A DNA stretch of 64,000 nucleotides. Origin: Sphingomonadales bacterium (GTDB lineage: Bacteria > Pseudomonadota > Alphaproteobacteria > SMXS01). Under the pieces are notes generated by a model that had not been told where the DNA came from, ran no database searches, and was given only the letters and a program-made list of their open reading frames with translations. Shown piece after piece: positions 36,206 through 45,751 of this stretch. Within the stretch, counting starts at the first letter, position 1. Every line of letters starts with the position of its first letter. Position numbers and translations under genes: made by a program. The DNA is taken from positions 24,081-88,080 of the forward strand of contig JALHLV010000017.1 in NCBI GenBank assembly GCA_022844405.1, in the 5' to 3' direction.

Positions 36206-36590
36206 AGAACCCCCCTCCAAAACCCCCACGGCTTCGTTAGCGTCGTAAGGCATATCATTGCGTGCTTCGAGCGGCAATGGAATTTTTCGTGTCAGCGCAC
36301 CCGCGGCCAGCCCCTAACAGGAGAATATCGCTGAGTTTTTTTCAAACCGGTGCGGCCGCCGCAGGCCCCGGCGGAGGACCTGCGGCGGGACCCGGCCAGT
36401 GGTTACGGAATCACAACAATCCAGCAGGTCTCGCCGGCGGCGAAAAAATTCCAAGCCAGTCAGACGGAAAGATCGCAGGGATGGCGCCCGCGTCCCCATC
36501 GCGCACCTTGCGCCATCGCCGGAGCCTGCTGGTTGATTTGTCGCTCGGCGGGTCGCACATACACCGCAACGGCTTTTTTTGGGGAATCGC
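36206..36590. other. Divergent intergenic region upstream of the CsgG/HfaB operon
   Basis: These 385 bases hold no gene I can support; an open frame at 36262-36594 has no ribosome site and no protein character. Near the operon is an inverted repeat, CATTGC (36256-36261) and GCAATG (36274-36279), with an inner GCT-TCG-AGC hairpin, a candidate operator or cruciform. An eight-T run (36573-36580) precedes the GGGGAA ribosome site of the nuclease-like gene. Confidence 0.5.
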
Positions 36591-37148
36591 ATGAGTATGC
36601 GGGGATTGCTGACGGGGACGCTGACCGCGGTCCTTCTGGCGCTGGGCGCGGCGAGCGCGTGGGCCGACCAGACCGGCACCGCCAACGTCATCGACGGCGA
36701 GACGATCGAGATGCAAGGGCAGGTCGTAAAGCTGTTCGGCATCGACGCGCTCGAGGCCGATCAAATCTGCCTGAGCGGCAATAGGCCATGGCCCTGCGGC
36801 GAGGAGTCGGGCCGGTCGCTGTCGGCGCTGATCGGCGGCCAGCCGCTCCGCTGCCAGACGATTCGCAATGTGGGCGGTTACGTCCTCGCCACCTGCGACC
36901 TGAACGGGGAGGACCTTGCCGCATGGATGGTGGCCAATGGCTGGGCCTTCGCCGACCGGTCGGCGAGCGGCGAGTACGCCCCCCATGAGGAAACCGCGCA
37001 GAGCGCTCGTCACGGCGTCTGGAGCGGCGAGTATGTCGCCCCCTGGGACTGGCGCGAGGGCAAGCGCCTGAAGCTGCCGCAGACCCCGCAGACCGAGGAG
37101 CAGGACGACGGCCTGCCGGACGACGGTCCGCTCAACATGGCGCCCTGA
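36591..37148 (+). CDS. Thermonuclease (SNase)-fold secreted protein, probably catalytically altered
   Basis: A 185-residue protein with a signal peptide (cleavage near ASAWA-DQ, residue 25) and the staphylococcal-nuclease-like fold: VIDGETI (33-39), VKLFGIDALE (46-55), then LATCDLNGEDLAAWMVANG and the usual C-terminal HGVWSGEYVAPWDWR. Compared with active relatives (DGDT, RLFGIDAPE, DRYGR) it has Glu at 37, Lys at 47 in place of Arg, and NVGGY at 93-97 in place of DRYGR, so both catalytic arginines seem missing. Family members with full sites cut DNA and RNA using Ca2+. The ATG at 36591 follows GGGGAA. Confidence 0.8.
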   Translation: MSMRGLLTGTLTAVLLALGAASAWADQTGTANVIDGETIEMQGQVVKLFGIDALEADQICLSGNRPWPCGEESGRSLSALIGGQPLRCQTIRNVGGYVLATCDLNGEDLAAWMVANGWAFADRSASGEYAPHEETAQSARHGVWSGEYVAPWDWREGKRLKLPQTPQTEEQDDGLPDDGPLNMAP

Positions 37149-38084
37149 TCACACGACGCGGTTGAGCAGCGCCTCGCCGCCACGCAGCCGGCGGCAGTTC
37201 TCCATGGCGATGCGAATGCTGCGGTCGAGCGTCTCGGGCGTCAGCCAGGCCACATGCGGCGCCACGATCACGTTATCCATGGAGAACAACGGGTTGGAGG
37301 CCGGCGCCGGCTCGGTGGCGAAGACGTCCAGCCCGGCGGCGCGAATCCGTCCGGACCGGAGCGCCGCGACCAGCGCCGGTTCGTCGACCAGGCCGCCGCG
37401 CGCCGTGTTGACCAGCACCGCGCCCGGCTTCATCCGCGCGATGCTATCGGCATCGATCAGCTGCGCGGTGGCGGCGGTCAACGGGACGTGCAGCGAGACC
37501 ACATCCGACCGGGCGAGCAGCTCGCCGAGCGGAAGCCAGCCGTCGCCGCCCGCCGTGCGCGAGGTGTGGACGACCTGCGCGCCGAGCGCCCGGAGCACCG
37601 GCGCCAGCAACCTGGGGATGGCGCCGTAGCCCACCAGCCCGACCGTGCGGCCGCCCAGTTCGCCCATACGGTCGAAGGCATCGGCGTCCATGCGCCAGCC
37701 CTGTCCCTCGCGGGTCTGGCGGTCGACCGTCACGGCGCGCCGGAGCGCCGCCAGCATCAGCAGCAGCGCGGCCTCGGCTACCGCCTGGCTGTTGCTTCCC
37801 GGCATGTTGCAGACGGCGGCGCCATGGGCGCGGGCGGCGTCGAGGTCGATGGTATTGACGCCGACGCCGATCTTCTGGATCAGCCGCAGCCGGGGCGCGG
37901 CGGCGATCACCGCCGCGGTCACCGGCTCCAGCACATGCAGCAGCGCGTCGGCGTCTTCCATCTCGCGGGCGAACGCGGGGCGGTCATCCTCGTCGACGAC
38001 GGCGAGCGACAGCCATGCCGGCCGCGCCGCCTCGAGTTGGGCGCGGAATCCGGTGCTGGCGCGGTATTGCAGGACGGCCTTCAA
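37149..38084 (-). CDS. D-isomer-specific 2-hydroxyacid dehydrogenase family protein
   Basis: A 311-residue NAD(P)-dependent dehydrogenase. The dinucleotide-binding motif is VGLVGYGAIPRLL, substrate-side residues appear in IQKIGVGVNTID, the catalytic Arg and Glu lie in NTARGGLVDEPAL and AGLDVFATEPAP, and the His is in VIVAPHVAWLTPE. These enzymes reduce 2-keto acids (glyoxylate, hydroxypyruvate, phosphoglycerate type); this one's substrate is unknown. Its start overlaps the end of the carboxymuconolactone decarboxylase-like gene by four bases (ATGA), so they are translationally coupled. Confidence 0.88.
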   Translation of the reverse strand: MKAVLQYRASTGFRAQLEAARPAWLSLAVVDEDDRPAFAREMEDADALLHVLEPVTAAVIAAAPRLRLIQKIGVGVNTIDLDAARAHGAAVCNMPGSNSQAVAEAALLLMLAALRRAVTVDRQTREGQGWRMDADAFDRMGELGGRTVGLVGYGAIPRLLAPVLRALGAQVVHTSRTAGGDGWLPLGELLARSDVVSLHVPLTAATAQLIDADSIARMKPGAVLVNTARGGLVDEPALVAALRSGRIRAAGLDVFATEPAPASNPLFSMDNVIVAPHVAWLTPETLDRSIRIAMENCRRLRGGEALLNRVV

Positions 38085-38737
38085 GCCGGCTTCGACCAGG
38101 CGCGGCCCGCCCAGTCTTGCACACCGGGGCCGTCCGGCATGGGGACCTCCTCGATTCGCTCGGGCACGTCGTCATATTCCAGCCGCAGCGCCCGGCACAT
38201 GGTGGCGTGCAGGGTGTAGCCGCAGACATGGTAGGTCAGTTCGAGAATGTCCTCGTCGCTCATCAGCGCCTGGAGCGCCTCGAACACGCCGTCCGGCGTC
38301 CGGCCACGGTCGTAGACCAGGCAGTCGGCGTAGGCCAGCACCGCCCGTTCCAGCGGCGTCCATACATCGGCCACCGCCCAATGGGGAATCGCCGCGATCT
38401 TTTCCTCGGCAAGGCCGTTCTTACGGCCCGCCTTGCAGTGCTGCGAGAACACGAACTGGCTGCCGGTGGCGAATCCCGCGCGCAGGATGCCGATCTCGCG
38501 AATCGCCGGGTCCAGCTTGCTGATGGAGCTGTCGGCGAACATGCCGAACATGGCGAAATGGGCGGTGGCGTGGCTGAAGATGGCCGGACGCAGCGCGAAC
38601 ACGGTCCACCAGTTGCCCGGCGTGCCTGTGGCCGTGCCGGGCTCGGCGACCGGATCGCGGCCGGGGAACAGGGCGTCATAGTATTTCAGCACCTCGGGCG
38701 CGGCCTTGGCGCGCGGCACCTGGCGAAGTCTCGGCAT
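38081..38737 (-). CDS. Carboxymuconolactone decarboxylase (AhpD-like) family protein
   Basis: A 218-residue protein of the CMD/AhpD alpha-helical fold. The family core is 'LDPAIREIGILRAGFATGSQFVFSQHCKAG' spread over residues about 82-112, with the single Cys and His of SQHCKAGRK where AhpD has its CxxC pair, and 'WTPLERAVLAYAD' after it. A second half has ELTYHVCGYTLHATMCRAL. Such proteins are decarboxylases of aromatic-ring catabolism or peroxidase accessory proteins; this one lacks the CxxC and so is unlikely to be a disulfide reductase. The ATG at 38737 has GGGAG upstream. It is the first gene of a two-gene unit. Confidence 0.8.
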   Translation of the reverse strand: MPRLRQVPRAKAAPEVLKYYDALFPGRDPVAEPGTATGTPGNWWTVFALRPAIFSHATAHFAMFGMFADSSISKLDPAIREIGILRAGFATGSQFVFSQHCKAGRKNGLAEEKIAAIPHWAVADVWTPLERAVLAYADCLVYDRGRTPDGVFEALQALMSDEDILELTYHVCGYTLHATMCRALRLEYDDVPERIEEVPMPDGPGVQDWAGRAWSKPA

Positions 38738-38835
38738 GGTCGATCTCCCGTTTGCGGCGACGGCTGCGAGCATAGAGCGGACCGGCGCGGATGATCCAGG
38801 CGATGCGACGGCGCCCGCCCGACAAACTGCCGCTC

Positions 38836-40023
38836 TCAGGGCCCCCGCAGCGCGAAGTCCCTGAGCAGCCGGACGGCGAGGCGGACCAGTTCGGCCTGGG
38901 TGCTGGTCTGGGTCCGCGCCAGCGCCGTGCGCAGATGGAACCGGGCGGTGTGGATGGTGACGCCGTTGCCCTCGGCGAAGGATTTAAGGTCGTCGTCCGC
39001 CACCAACGCCGCGACCAGGCGGGCGGCGCCGGGCGTGAGGCCGAGCGCTGACTGCAAGACGGCGGCGGCATCTCGGGGGCGCCGGTCCGGATCGTGGATC
39101 AGCACGATCGCCCGGCCGGCGCCGAACGGTGCGGCGAACCAGTCGTCGCCCGCCGACGGCGCGGGCGCGACCAGCAGCGCATAGCCGGGAGCCGTGTCCG
39201 GGCGCGGCACCACCATCGCGCCGCCGGCGCCGCCGCGGCCGACACCGGCGATCAACCCCGCCAACTGGCCCCGCGCCACGGCCGGTCCGATCGCCAGCCG
39301 GCCGCCCCGGTCGAGGCCGATGCCGTCGTTGCGGCGGAAGACGGCACGGGCCGACTGGTTGGCAAAGGCCAGCCCACCCGTGGCATCGAGCAGCACGACG
39401 CCCGCGTCCAGCCGGTCGATGACGTCCTCGAACCTCTGGGACCGCGCCTCGAGGCCGACGAACGAGCGGCGCAACTGGAACGCGCGGACCAGGTGCGGCA
39501 GGATGTGCTCGAGGTCCGTGATATCCTCGCTGTCGAACGGCGCCCGGCCCTCGCTGCGGTGCAGCCCGAGCAGGGCGAAGCGAGTCTTGTCGGCAAACAG
39601 CGCGGCCCCCAGCGTCTCGGTGAAGCCGTTGGGCCGGTAAAATTCGTTCCAGAACAGGCAGGACTCCTTGAAATCCGGGGCAAACATGCGGTCGGTCATC
39701 GACGCCGTGCCCCTCGGCAGCAACGCGAAGGCGCGCGGCGCCGGATCGAGCGCGGCGACCTCCCGGTAGCGTTCCGCAAGGCCCGCGCTCCAGGCGCCGC
39801 TGGTAAGCACCAGATCCGAGGCCGGAGACTGCAGGTCGAAGAGCACAAACGCGCCGCCGTCGCAATCGTACCGGGCGCCGAGGCCGTCAAGCGCCTTATC
39901 GAGCGCGCTCCCGTCGGTCACGCCCCGATAGATGACATCCAAAAGCTCGCTCTCGTCGTCGAACCTTCGCACGCGCCCCCTCCGCCGTACCGCCGGTTCC
40001 CGCAACTGCACTGATGATTCCAT
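38836..40023 (-). CDS. LuxR-type helix-turn-helix transcriptional regulator
   Basis: A 395-residue regulator. The N-terminal two thirds are PAS/GAF-like sensor sequence (ALDGLGARYDCDGGAFVLFD, VIDRLDAGVVLLDATGGLAFAN). The C-terminal 65 residues form a LuxR DNA-binding domain, LGLTPGAARLVAALVADD, then IHTARFHLRTALARTQTSTQAELVRL, in the pattern of alphaproteobacterial PAS-LuxR regulators. It is transcribed away from the autotransporter gene across a 169-base gap and is a candidate regulator of it. The ligand is unknown. Confidence 0.82.
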   Translation of the reverse strand: MESSVQLREPAVRRRGRVRRFDDESELLDVIYRGVTDGSALDKALDGLGARYDCDGGAFVLFDLQSPASDLVLTSGAWSAGLAERYREVAALDPAPRAFALLPRGTASMTDRMFAPDFKESCLFWNEFYRPNGFTETLGAALFADKTRFALLGLHRSEGRAPFDSEDITDLEHILPHLVRAFQLRRSFVGLEARSQRFEDVIDRLDAGVVLLDATGGLAFANQSARAVFRRNDGIGLDRGGRLAIGPAVARGQLAGLIAGVGRGGAGGAMVVPRPDTAPGYALLVAPAPSAGDDWFAAPFGAGRAIVLIHDPDRRPRDAAAVLQSALGLTPGAARLVAALVADDDLKSFAEGNGVTIHTARFHLRTALARTQTSTQAELVRLAVRLLRDFALRGP

Positions 40024-40192
40024 ATCCGCGCACGGTTTTCACCGGCAATCCGCGGCGATCGAACTGCCATGGAGAAAGCGAGCCCGGGCCGGCTGGATTT
40101 CGCCACCCCTATTCATCTGGATAGCGCCCAGTTTGGGCCGGCCTTCTACCATGAAGGGACTACAGGCGTTTCCGGCCAATGAGGGGGCTACC

Positions 40193-43100
40193 ATGAACGC
40201 ATCGGGTCACGCGCGGCACGGCCATGCCCTGCCGCAATCATTCGACCGGGCGGTTCGGGCCGGTCGCATCGCCCTGCTGGCGGGGACGGCCGCCATCGCC
40301 TGCGCGCCCGGGGCCTTCGCGGCCTGCACCTCCACCGCGCCCGCCAGCGACGCGGTCGTGACCTGCACCGGTTCCAACACCGCCGGCGTCATCGCCGACG
40401 CCAGCGAACGGGTGACGCTCACGGTGTCTGCGGGCGGATCGATCGTTCCCGCGTCCGGATCGTCAATCCTGCTCGGCATCGACGCCGACGTGACCGTCGA
40501 GGCGACGGCGACGGTGGGCAACGACGCGCTTGGGGTGGGAACCCGCAGCATCCTGCTGGGCGCCGGTTCCGAACTGCGGGTTGACGGCCTCGTGCGGGGC
40601 CAGAACGGTGTCGCCGGGCAGACCGGCGGCACGCCGGGCGGCCTGTCCGGCAGCACGGTCACCGTGGGCGCGGGCGGCCAGATCATCACCGCCGCCGCGT
40701 TCAGCAACAGCGCCGGCATCGACGCCTCGGGCGGCGGCAACACGCTCGACATCCACGGCATCGTCCGGGCGAACGGCACCGGCGGCGATGCGATCGTGCT
40801 GGGCGGCGCCGGCAATTTGCTGACCATCCGCGCCGGCGGCCTGGTCGAGGCCATGCCCTCCAACACCGCGCTGGGCGTCGACGCCGCGGACGCGACCGGC
40901 GCGACCATCGTCATCGAGGACGGCGGCGCGATCGTCACCCACGGCATGGGCTCGGCCATCGACATCGGCGCCGACGCCAACATCACCGTGGCGGGCACCA
41001 TCTCGGTGCTCGGCGACCTGGCCCCGGTGAACTCGGCGGGCGCCTACGGCATCATCGCCGATCCCAGCGCGGACATCTGGGTGACCGGGACCGGCAAGAT
41101 CCTGACCGGCAACGCCGGCAATGTGGGCAACGGCGGCAACGGCGCGATCGGCATCTACGCCTTCAACAACGCGCCGAGCGACACCACCATCCGCGTCGAC
41201 GGCGTGATCGAGACCTACAAGGCCAACGCCATCTTCGCCGGCACCGGCAACAGCATCACCATCGGCGAAACCGGCCGGCTGACGACCCGCGGCACCAGCC
41301 GCACGATCTTCGTCCGCGGCTACACCACGCCCGCCGAGTTCACCAGTACGGTCAACATCGACGGGCGGGTCGAGAGCCTGGGTACCGGCGCCGCGCTGTT
41401 CCTCAGCGGCGACCGCCTCTCGGCCAACGATCCGCGCGTGAACTTCGTCGCCAACGTCACCATCGGCGAGACCGGCTCGCTGTTCACCCAGAACGGCACG
41501 GTCTACAGCGAGGACGGCGGCACCAGCTTCTTTCCCGACGTGATCGACAACCTGACGGTGGCAGGCCGCATCGAGCGCGGCACCGCCGGCACGGCCATCA
41601 ACCTGAGCTCCGGCGCCGACACCATCACCCTGCTGCCGACAGCGGTGATCATCGGCAACATCAACGGCGGCAGCACCGCCACCAGCCAGACCGAGATCGA
41701 CAGCTTCGTGCTCGACGGCGCGGCCGGCACCACCGGCACCTACAACTTCGCCACCGCACAGCTCAGCAATTTCGAGGCGGGCGTGAAGAAGGGCGCGGGC
41801 ACCTGGGTGCTCAACGGCAGTCTGACCGCGGGCGGCATCAGCGGCGCCTTCGCCGTGCAGCAGGGCACGCTGCAGGTCGACGGGGCGCTGAACAGCGGCG
41901 GCGCCACCGTCGCCTCGGGCGCGACGCTGACCGGCGGCGGCTCGGTCGCGGGCACCACCAACGTCGCCGCAGGCGGCACGCTGGCGGGAGAATCGGGCAA
42001 GACCCTGACCCTGGCCGCGCTGAACCTGGCGGACGGCGCCAGCGTCGACGTGGCGCTGGGCGCACCGTCGAACACGGCGCTGTTCAGCGTCACCGGCGCG
42101 CTGACGCTCGACGGCGAGCTGCATGTGTCGGACGGCGGCGGCTTCGGCGAGGGCACCTACCGGCTGTTCAACTATGGCGGCGCGCTGACCAACAACGGGC
42201 TGGTGATCGACGAGGTGCCGGCGGGATTCAATCCCGGCGACTGGACCCTCGACGCGGCGACGGCCGGACAGGTCGACCTGATCGTCGCGCTGGGCGAGGG
42301 CGCCCAGTACTGGGACGGCGCCGACACATCGCCCGGCGGCGTGGCCAACGGCCGCGGCGGCAACGGCACCTGGAACTCGGCCAGCACCAACTGGACCAAC
42401 CAGGCCGGCACCATCAACGCGCCCTGGGCCAGCCAGATCGCCGTGTTCTCGGCCAATGGCGGGGCGGGCACGGTGACCGTGGACGGCCAGCAGACGTTCT
42501 CGGGCCTGCGCTTCCTGCTGGGGAGCGACTACACCTTCAACGCCGCGGGCGGTGGCGGCAGCCTGCTCACCAACACCGCCGCTACGGTAATCGACCTGGG
42601 CGGCGCGGGCGATGCCGACGCGGCCATCAACGTGACGATCGCCGGCACCGGCGGCCTGCGCAAGCTGGGCGGCGGCACGCTGACTCTGGGAGCGGCCAAT
42701 ACCTATTCCGGCGGCACCGACATCGACGCGGGCACGGTCGTCGTCACCGCCTCGAACGCGCTGGGCACCGGCGACGTCTCGGTGGCCGGCGGCAGCGCGC
42801 TGCACATCGCCGGGTCCGCAGCGGCCGGCAGCGTCGACATCGTCAATGACGGCACCGTCGCGTTCCTCGCTTCGGGCACGGCGGCAGGCGCCGATATCGT
42901 CAACAACGGCATCGTCGCCATCGACGGCCTGACGGCGGCGAGCACCTCGGTCGGCTCGCTGTCGGGCGCTGGCGACGTGCTGCTGGGCGACAGGCGGCTG
43001 ATCGTCGGCGCGCTCGGCCAGGACGACGTGATCGGCGGCGAGATTTCGGACGACACCGGCCAGCAGCCCGACGCCGGCTCGCTGGAGAAGGTCGGCGCGG

Positions 43101-45739
43101 GCACGCTGACGCTCTCCGGCAGCAATACCTATGGCGGCGGCACCACCGTGTCCGGCGGCCGGCTGCTGGTGAACGGCGCCGTCGAGGGCAACGCCCAGGC
43201 GGCCTCGGGTGGTACGCTGGGCGGCTCGGGTAGCATAGTGGGGCTGGTCGACGTGGCCGACGGCGGCACGCTGCTGGGCGTGGCCGGGCAAAAGCTGACG
43301 ATGGGCGACCTGACCCTGCACGGCGCCGCGAATGTCAACATCTCGCTCGCCGCGCCCATCGGTACCGGCCTGTTCGACGTGGCCGGCGACCTGACCCTCG
43401 ACGGCGTGCTCAACGTCACCGACGCGGGCGGCTTCGGCGAGGGCGTCTACCGGCTGATCGACTATGGCGGCGCGCTGACCGACAACGGCATGACCATCGG
43501 CTCGGTGCCAGTCGGCTACAGCCCCGGCGGCCTGATCGTGCAGACCAGCGTGGCCAGCCAGGTGAACCTGGTGGTGAGCGCCGCGCCCGACATCCAGTTC
43601 TGGAACGGCACCACCATCAGCCCGACCGGCCGCGTCGAAGGCGGGCCGGGCACCTGGATCTCGGACACGACCCGCAACTGGACCGACGCCAACGGCACCC
43701 GCTCGGATGCCTGGGCCGACAAGTTCGCCGTGTTCCAGGGCGGGCGTGACGCGGCGAGCGTCGCGGTCACCGTGGACGGCAGCGCCGGCGACATCGTCAC
43801 CACCGGCATGCAGTTCATCGGCACCGGCTGGACGCTGGAGGGCGATCCCATCGTGCTCAACGGCGCGAACGGCGCCACCACCATCCGCGTCGGCGACGGT
43901 TCGGAGGCGGGCGCCGGCGACACCGCCACCATCGGCTCGGTGCTGACCGGCGCGACCCGGCTGGTGAAGGACGACCTCGGCACGCTGATCCTGACCGGCG
44001 CCAACACCTATGCCGGCGGCACCACCATCGCCCACGGCACCCTGCAGCTGGGCAACGGCGGCACGGCCGGCAGCGTCACCGGCCCCATCGAGAACAACGG
44101 CGTGCTGATCTTCAACCGGTCCGACGCGCTCAGCCTCGGCGGCGTCATCTCCGGCGGCGGCGCGGTGCGCCAGGTCGGCCCAGGCACCACGACCCTGAGC
44201 GCCAATTCCTCGGCCTTCGCCGGCTCGACCACCATCGAGGGCGGCGCGCTCTCGGTCGACGGTGCGCTGGGCGGCACCATCGCGGTCCAGGCGGGCGGCA
44301 GGCTGCAGGGTTCCGGCACGGTCGGCGCAACCGCCGTCGCTTCGGGCGGCACCGTCGCGCCGGGCAGTTCCATCGGCACGCTGGCCGTCGCGGGCGACGC
44401 CAGCTTCGCGGGCGGCTCGTCCTACGAGGTCGAGGTAAACGCCGGCGGCGACTCGGACCTGCTCGACGTCACGGGGGACGTCACCATCAACGGCGGCACC
44501 GTGACCGTGCTGGCCGAGGACGGCGACTACGCGCCCTATACCCAATACACCATCATCACCGCCGATGGCGGCGTGACCGGCAACGGCTTTGCAGGCGCCA
44601 CCTCCAACCTGGCGTTCCTGGCGCCCAGCCTGTTCTACGACGCCAACAACGTCTACCTGCTGATGGTGCGCAACGACGTCGACTTCTCGGCCGTCGGCCA
44701 GACCCCGAACCAGATCGCAACAGGGGCCGGCGTTGAGACGCTGGGCGGCGCCGATCCGCTCTACATCGCCGTGGTGATGCTGACCGAGGACGAGGCGCGC
44801 AGCGCGTTCGAAGACCTGTCGGGCGAAATCCATGCCTCGGCCAGGACGGCGCTGGTCGAGGATAGCCGGTTCGTGCGCGAGGCGGCGCTCGACCGGGCGC
44901 GGGCGCCCTTCGCGGCGGATGCGCCGCGGTTCGCGGTCTGGGGCCAGGGCTTCGGGTCGTGGGGCCATGGCAGCGGCGACGGCAATGCCTCCCGGCTGTC
45001 GCGCTCCACCGGCGGCTTCCTGGTCGGCGCCGACGCGGTATTCGGCGAAGCGTTCCGGGCCGGCGTCACCGGCGGCTACAGCATGTCCGACTTCGACGTG
45101 GCGGCGCGCCGCTCGTCGGGCGACAGCGACAACTATCATCTGGGCATGTACGCAGGCGTGACGATGGGCGGATTCGGCCTGCGTTTGGGCGGTGCCTATT
45201 CATGGCACAGCCTGGAGACCGAGCGCGCCGTCGCCTTCCGCGGCCTCAGCGACATGCCGAGCGCCGGCTACGACGCGCACACCGCGCAGGTGTTCGGCGA
45301 GCTGGCCTGGCGTTTCGATCTGGGCGGCGGGTCGGTCGAACCATTCGCCGGCATCGCCTATGTGGACCTGCGCACCGCGTCGTTCGAGGAAGCTGGCGGC
45401 GCGGCGGCGCTGGTGGGCGCGCGCGACGGTACCGATGCGACCTTCTCCACCCTCGGCCTGCGCGGCGCGGCGCGGCTGAGCGACGCCGTGTCGCTGCGCG
45501 GCATGATCGGCTGGCGCCATGCCTATGGCGACGTGGACGGCACGGCGACGCTGGCGTTCGTCGGTGGCGGTCCGTTCACCGTCGGCGGCGTGCCGATCGC
45601 GAAGGACGTGGCGGTGATCGAGGCAGGTCTCGAGGCGTCGCTGGGTCCGGCGGTGTCGCTGGGCGTGCGCTATTCCGGCCAGATCGCCAGCGGCGCCACC
45701 GACCATGGCGTCAAGGTGGATCTGGTGTGGCGATTCTGA
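40193..45739 (+). CDS. Giant type Va autotransporter with beta-strand repeats
   Basis: A 1848-residue self-exported surface protein. An extended signal peptide (about 1-43, ending PGAFA) is followed by a long beta-helical passenger. Four autotransporter-associated strand repeats are visible (e.g. GGGTLTLGAANTYSGGT about 826, GAGTLTLSGSNTYGGGT about 968, LGTLILTGANTYAGGT about 1260). The C-terminal barrel spans about 1579-1848, starting APRFAVWGQGFGSWG and ending in KVDLVWRF with the terminal aromatic needed by BAM. Two passenger modules of about 220 residues are clear duplicates (41880-42520 and 43170-43820). The ATG at 40193 has GAGGGGG upstream; the longer in-frame start is rejected. Likely role: adhesion or biofilm. 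Confidence 0.92.
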   Translation: MNASGHARHGHALPQSFDRAVRAGRIALLAGTAAIACAPGAFAACTSTAPASDAVVTCTGSNTAGVIADASERVTLTVSAGGSIVPASGSSILLGIDADVTVEATATVGNDALGVGTRSILLGAGSELRVDGLVRGQNGVAGQTGGTPGGLSGSTVTVGAGGQIITAAAFSNSAGIDASGGGNTLDIHGIVRANGTGGDAIVLGGAGNLLTIRAGGLVEAMPSNTALGVDAADATGATIVIEDGGAIVTHGMGSAIDIGADANITVAGTISVLGDLAPVNSAGAYGIIADPSADIWVTGTGKILTGNAGNVGNGGNGAIGIYAFNNAPSDTTIRVDGVIETYKANAIFAGTGNSITIGETGRLTTRGTSRTIFVRGYTTPAEFTSTVNIDGRVESLGTGAALFLSGDRLSANDPRVNFVANVTIGETGSLFTQNGTVYSEDGGTSFFPDVIDNLTVAGRIERGTAGTAINLSSGADTITLLPTAVIIGNINGGSTATSQTEIDSFVLDGAAGTTGTYNFATAQLSNFEAGVKKGAGTWVLNGSLTAGGISGAFAVQQGTLQVDGALNSGGATVASGATLTGGGSVAGTTNVAAGGTLAGESGKTLTLAALNLADGASVDVALGAPSNTALFSVTGALTLDGELHVSDGGGFGEGTYRLFNYGGALTNNGLVIDEVPAGFNPGDWTLDAATAGQVDLIVALGEGAQYWDGADTSPGGVANGRGGNGTWNSASTNWTNQAGTINAPWASQIAVFSANGGAGTVTVDGQQTFSGLRFLLGSDYTFNAAGGGGSLLTNTAATVIDLGGAGDADAAINVTIAGTGGLRKLGGGTLTLGAANTYSGGTDIDAGTVVVTASNALGTGDVSVAGGSALHIAGSAAAGSVDIVNDGTVAFLASGTAAGADIVNNGIVAIDGLTAASTSVGSLSGAGDVLLGDRRLIVGALGQDDVIGGEISDDTGQQPDAGSLEKVGAGTLTLSGSNTYGGGTTVSGGRLLVNGAVEGNAQAASGGTLGGSGSIVGLVDVADGGTLLGVAGQKLTMGDLTLHGAANVNISLAAPIGTGLFDVAGDLTLDGVLNVTDAGGFGEGVYRLIDYGGALTDNGMTIGSVPVGYSPGGLIVQTSVASQVNLVVSAAPDIQFWNGTTISPTGRVEGGPGTWISDTTRNWTDANGTRSDAWADKFAVFQGGRDAASVAVTVDGSAGDIVTTGMQFIGTGWTLEGDPIVLNGANGATTIRVGDGSEAGAGDTATIGSVLTGATRLVKDDLGTLILTGANTYAGGTTIAHGTLQLGNGGTAGSVTGPIENNGVLIFNRSDALSLGGVISGGGAVRQVGPGTTTLSANSSAFAGSTTIEGGALSVDGALGGTIAVQAGGRLQGSGTVGATAVASGGTVAPGSSIGTLAVAGDASFAGGSSYEVEVNAGGDSDLLDVTGDVTINGGTVTVLAEDGDYAPYTQYTIITADGGVTGNGFAGATSNLAFLAPSLFYDANNVYLLMVRNDVDFSAVGQTPNQIATGAGVETLGGADPLYIAVVMLTEDEARSAFEDLSGEIHASARTALVEDSRFVREAALDRARAPFAADAPRFAVWGQGFGSWGHGSGDGNASRLSRSTGGFLVGADAVFGEAFRAGVTGGYSMSDFDVAARRSSGDSDNYHLGMYAGVTMGGFGLRLGGAYSWHSLETERAVAFRGLSDMPSAGYDAHTAQVFGELAWRFDLGGGSVEPFAGIAYVDLRTASFEEAGGAAALVGARDGTDATFSTLGLRGAARLSDAVSLRGMIGWRHAYGDVDGTATLAFVGGGPFTVGGVPIAKDVAVIEAGLEASLGPAVSLGVRYSGQIASGATDHGVKVDLVWRF

Positions 45740-45751
45740 GGCCGCCGGAGC

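Noticed and set aside
36262..36594. A 110-codon frame in the divergent region
   Set aside because: No ribosome site, no conserved pattern, and it covers the promoters of both flanking genes.
40463..45139. Antisense open frame of about 1558 codons inside the autotransporter gene
   Set aside because: It has no ribosome site, runs His/Arg/Gly-rich without any domain, and mirrors codon bias of the real gene. The same applies to long antisense frames across 3138-4931, 21201-22589, 23042-24937 and 25808-27511.
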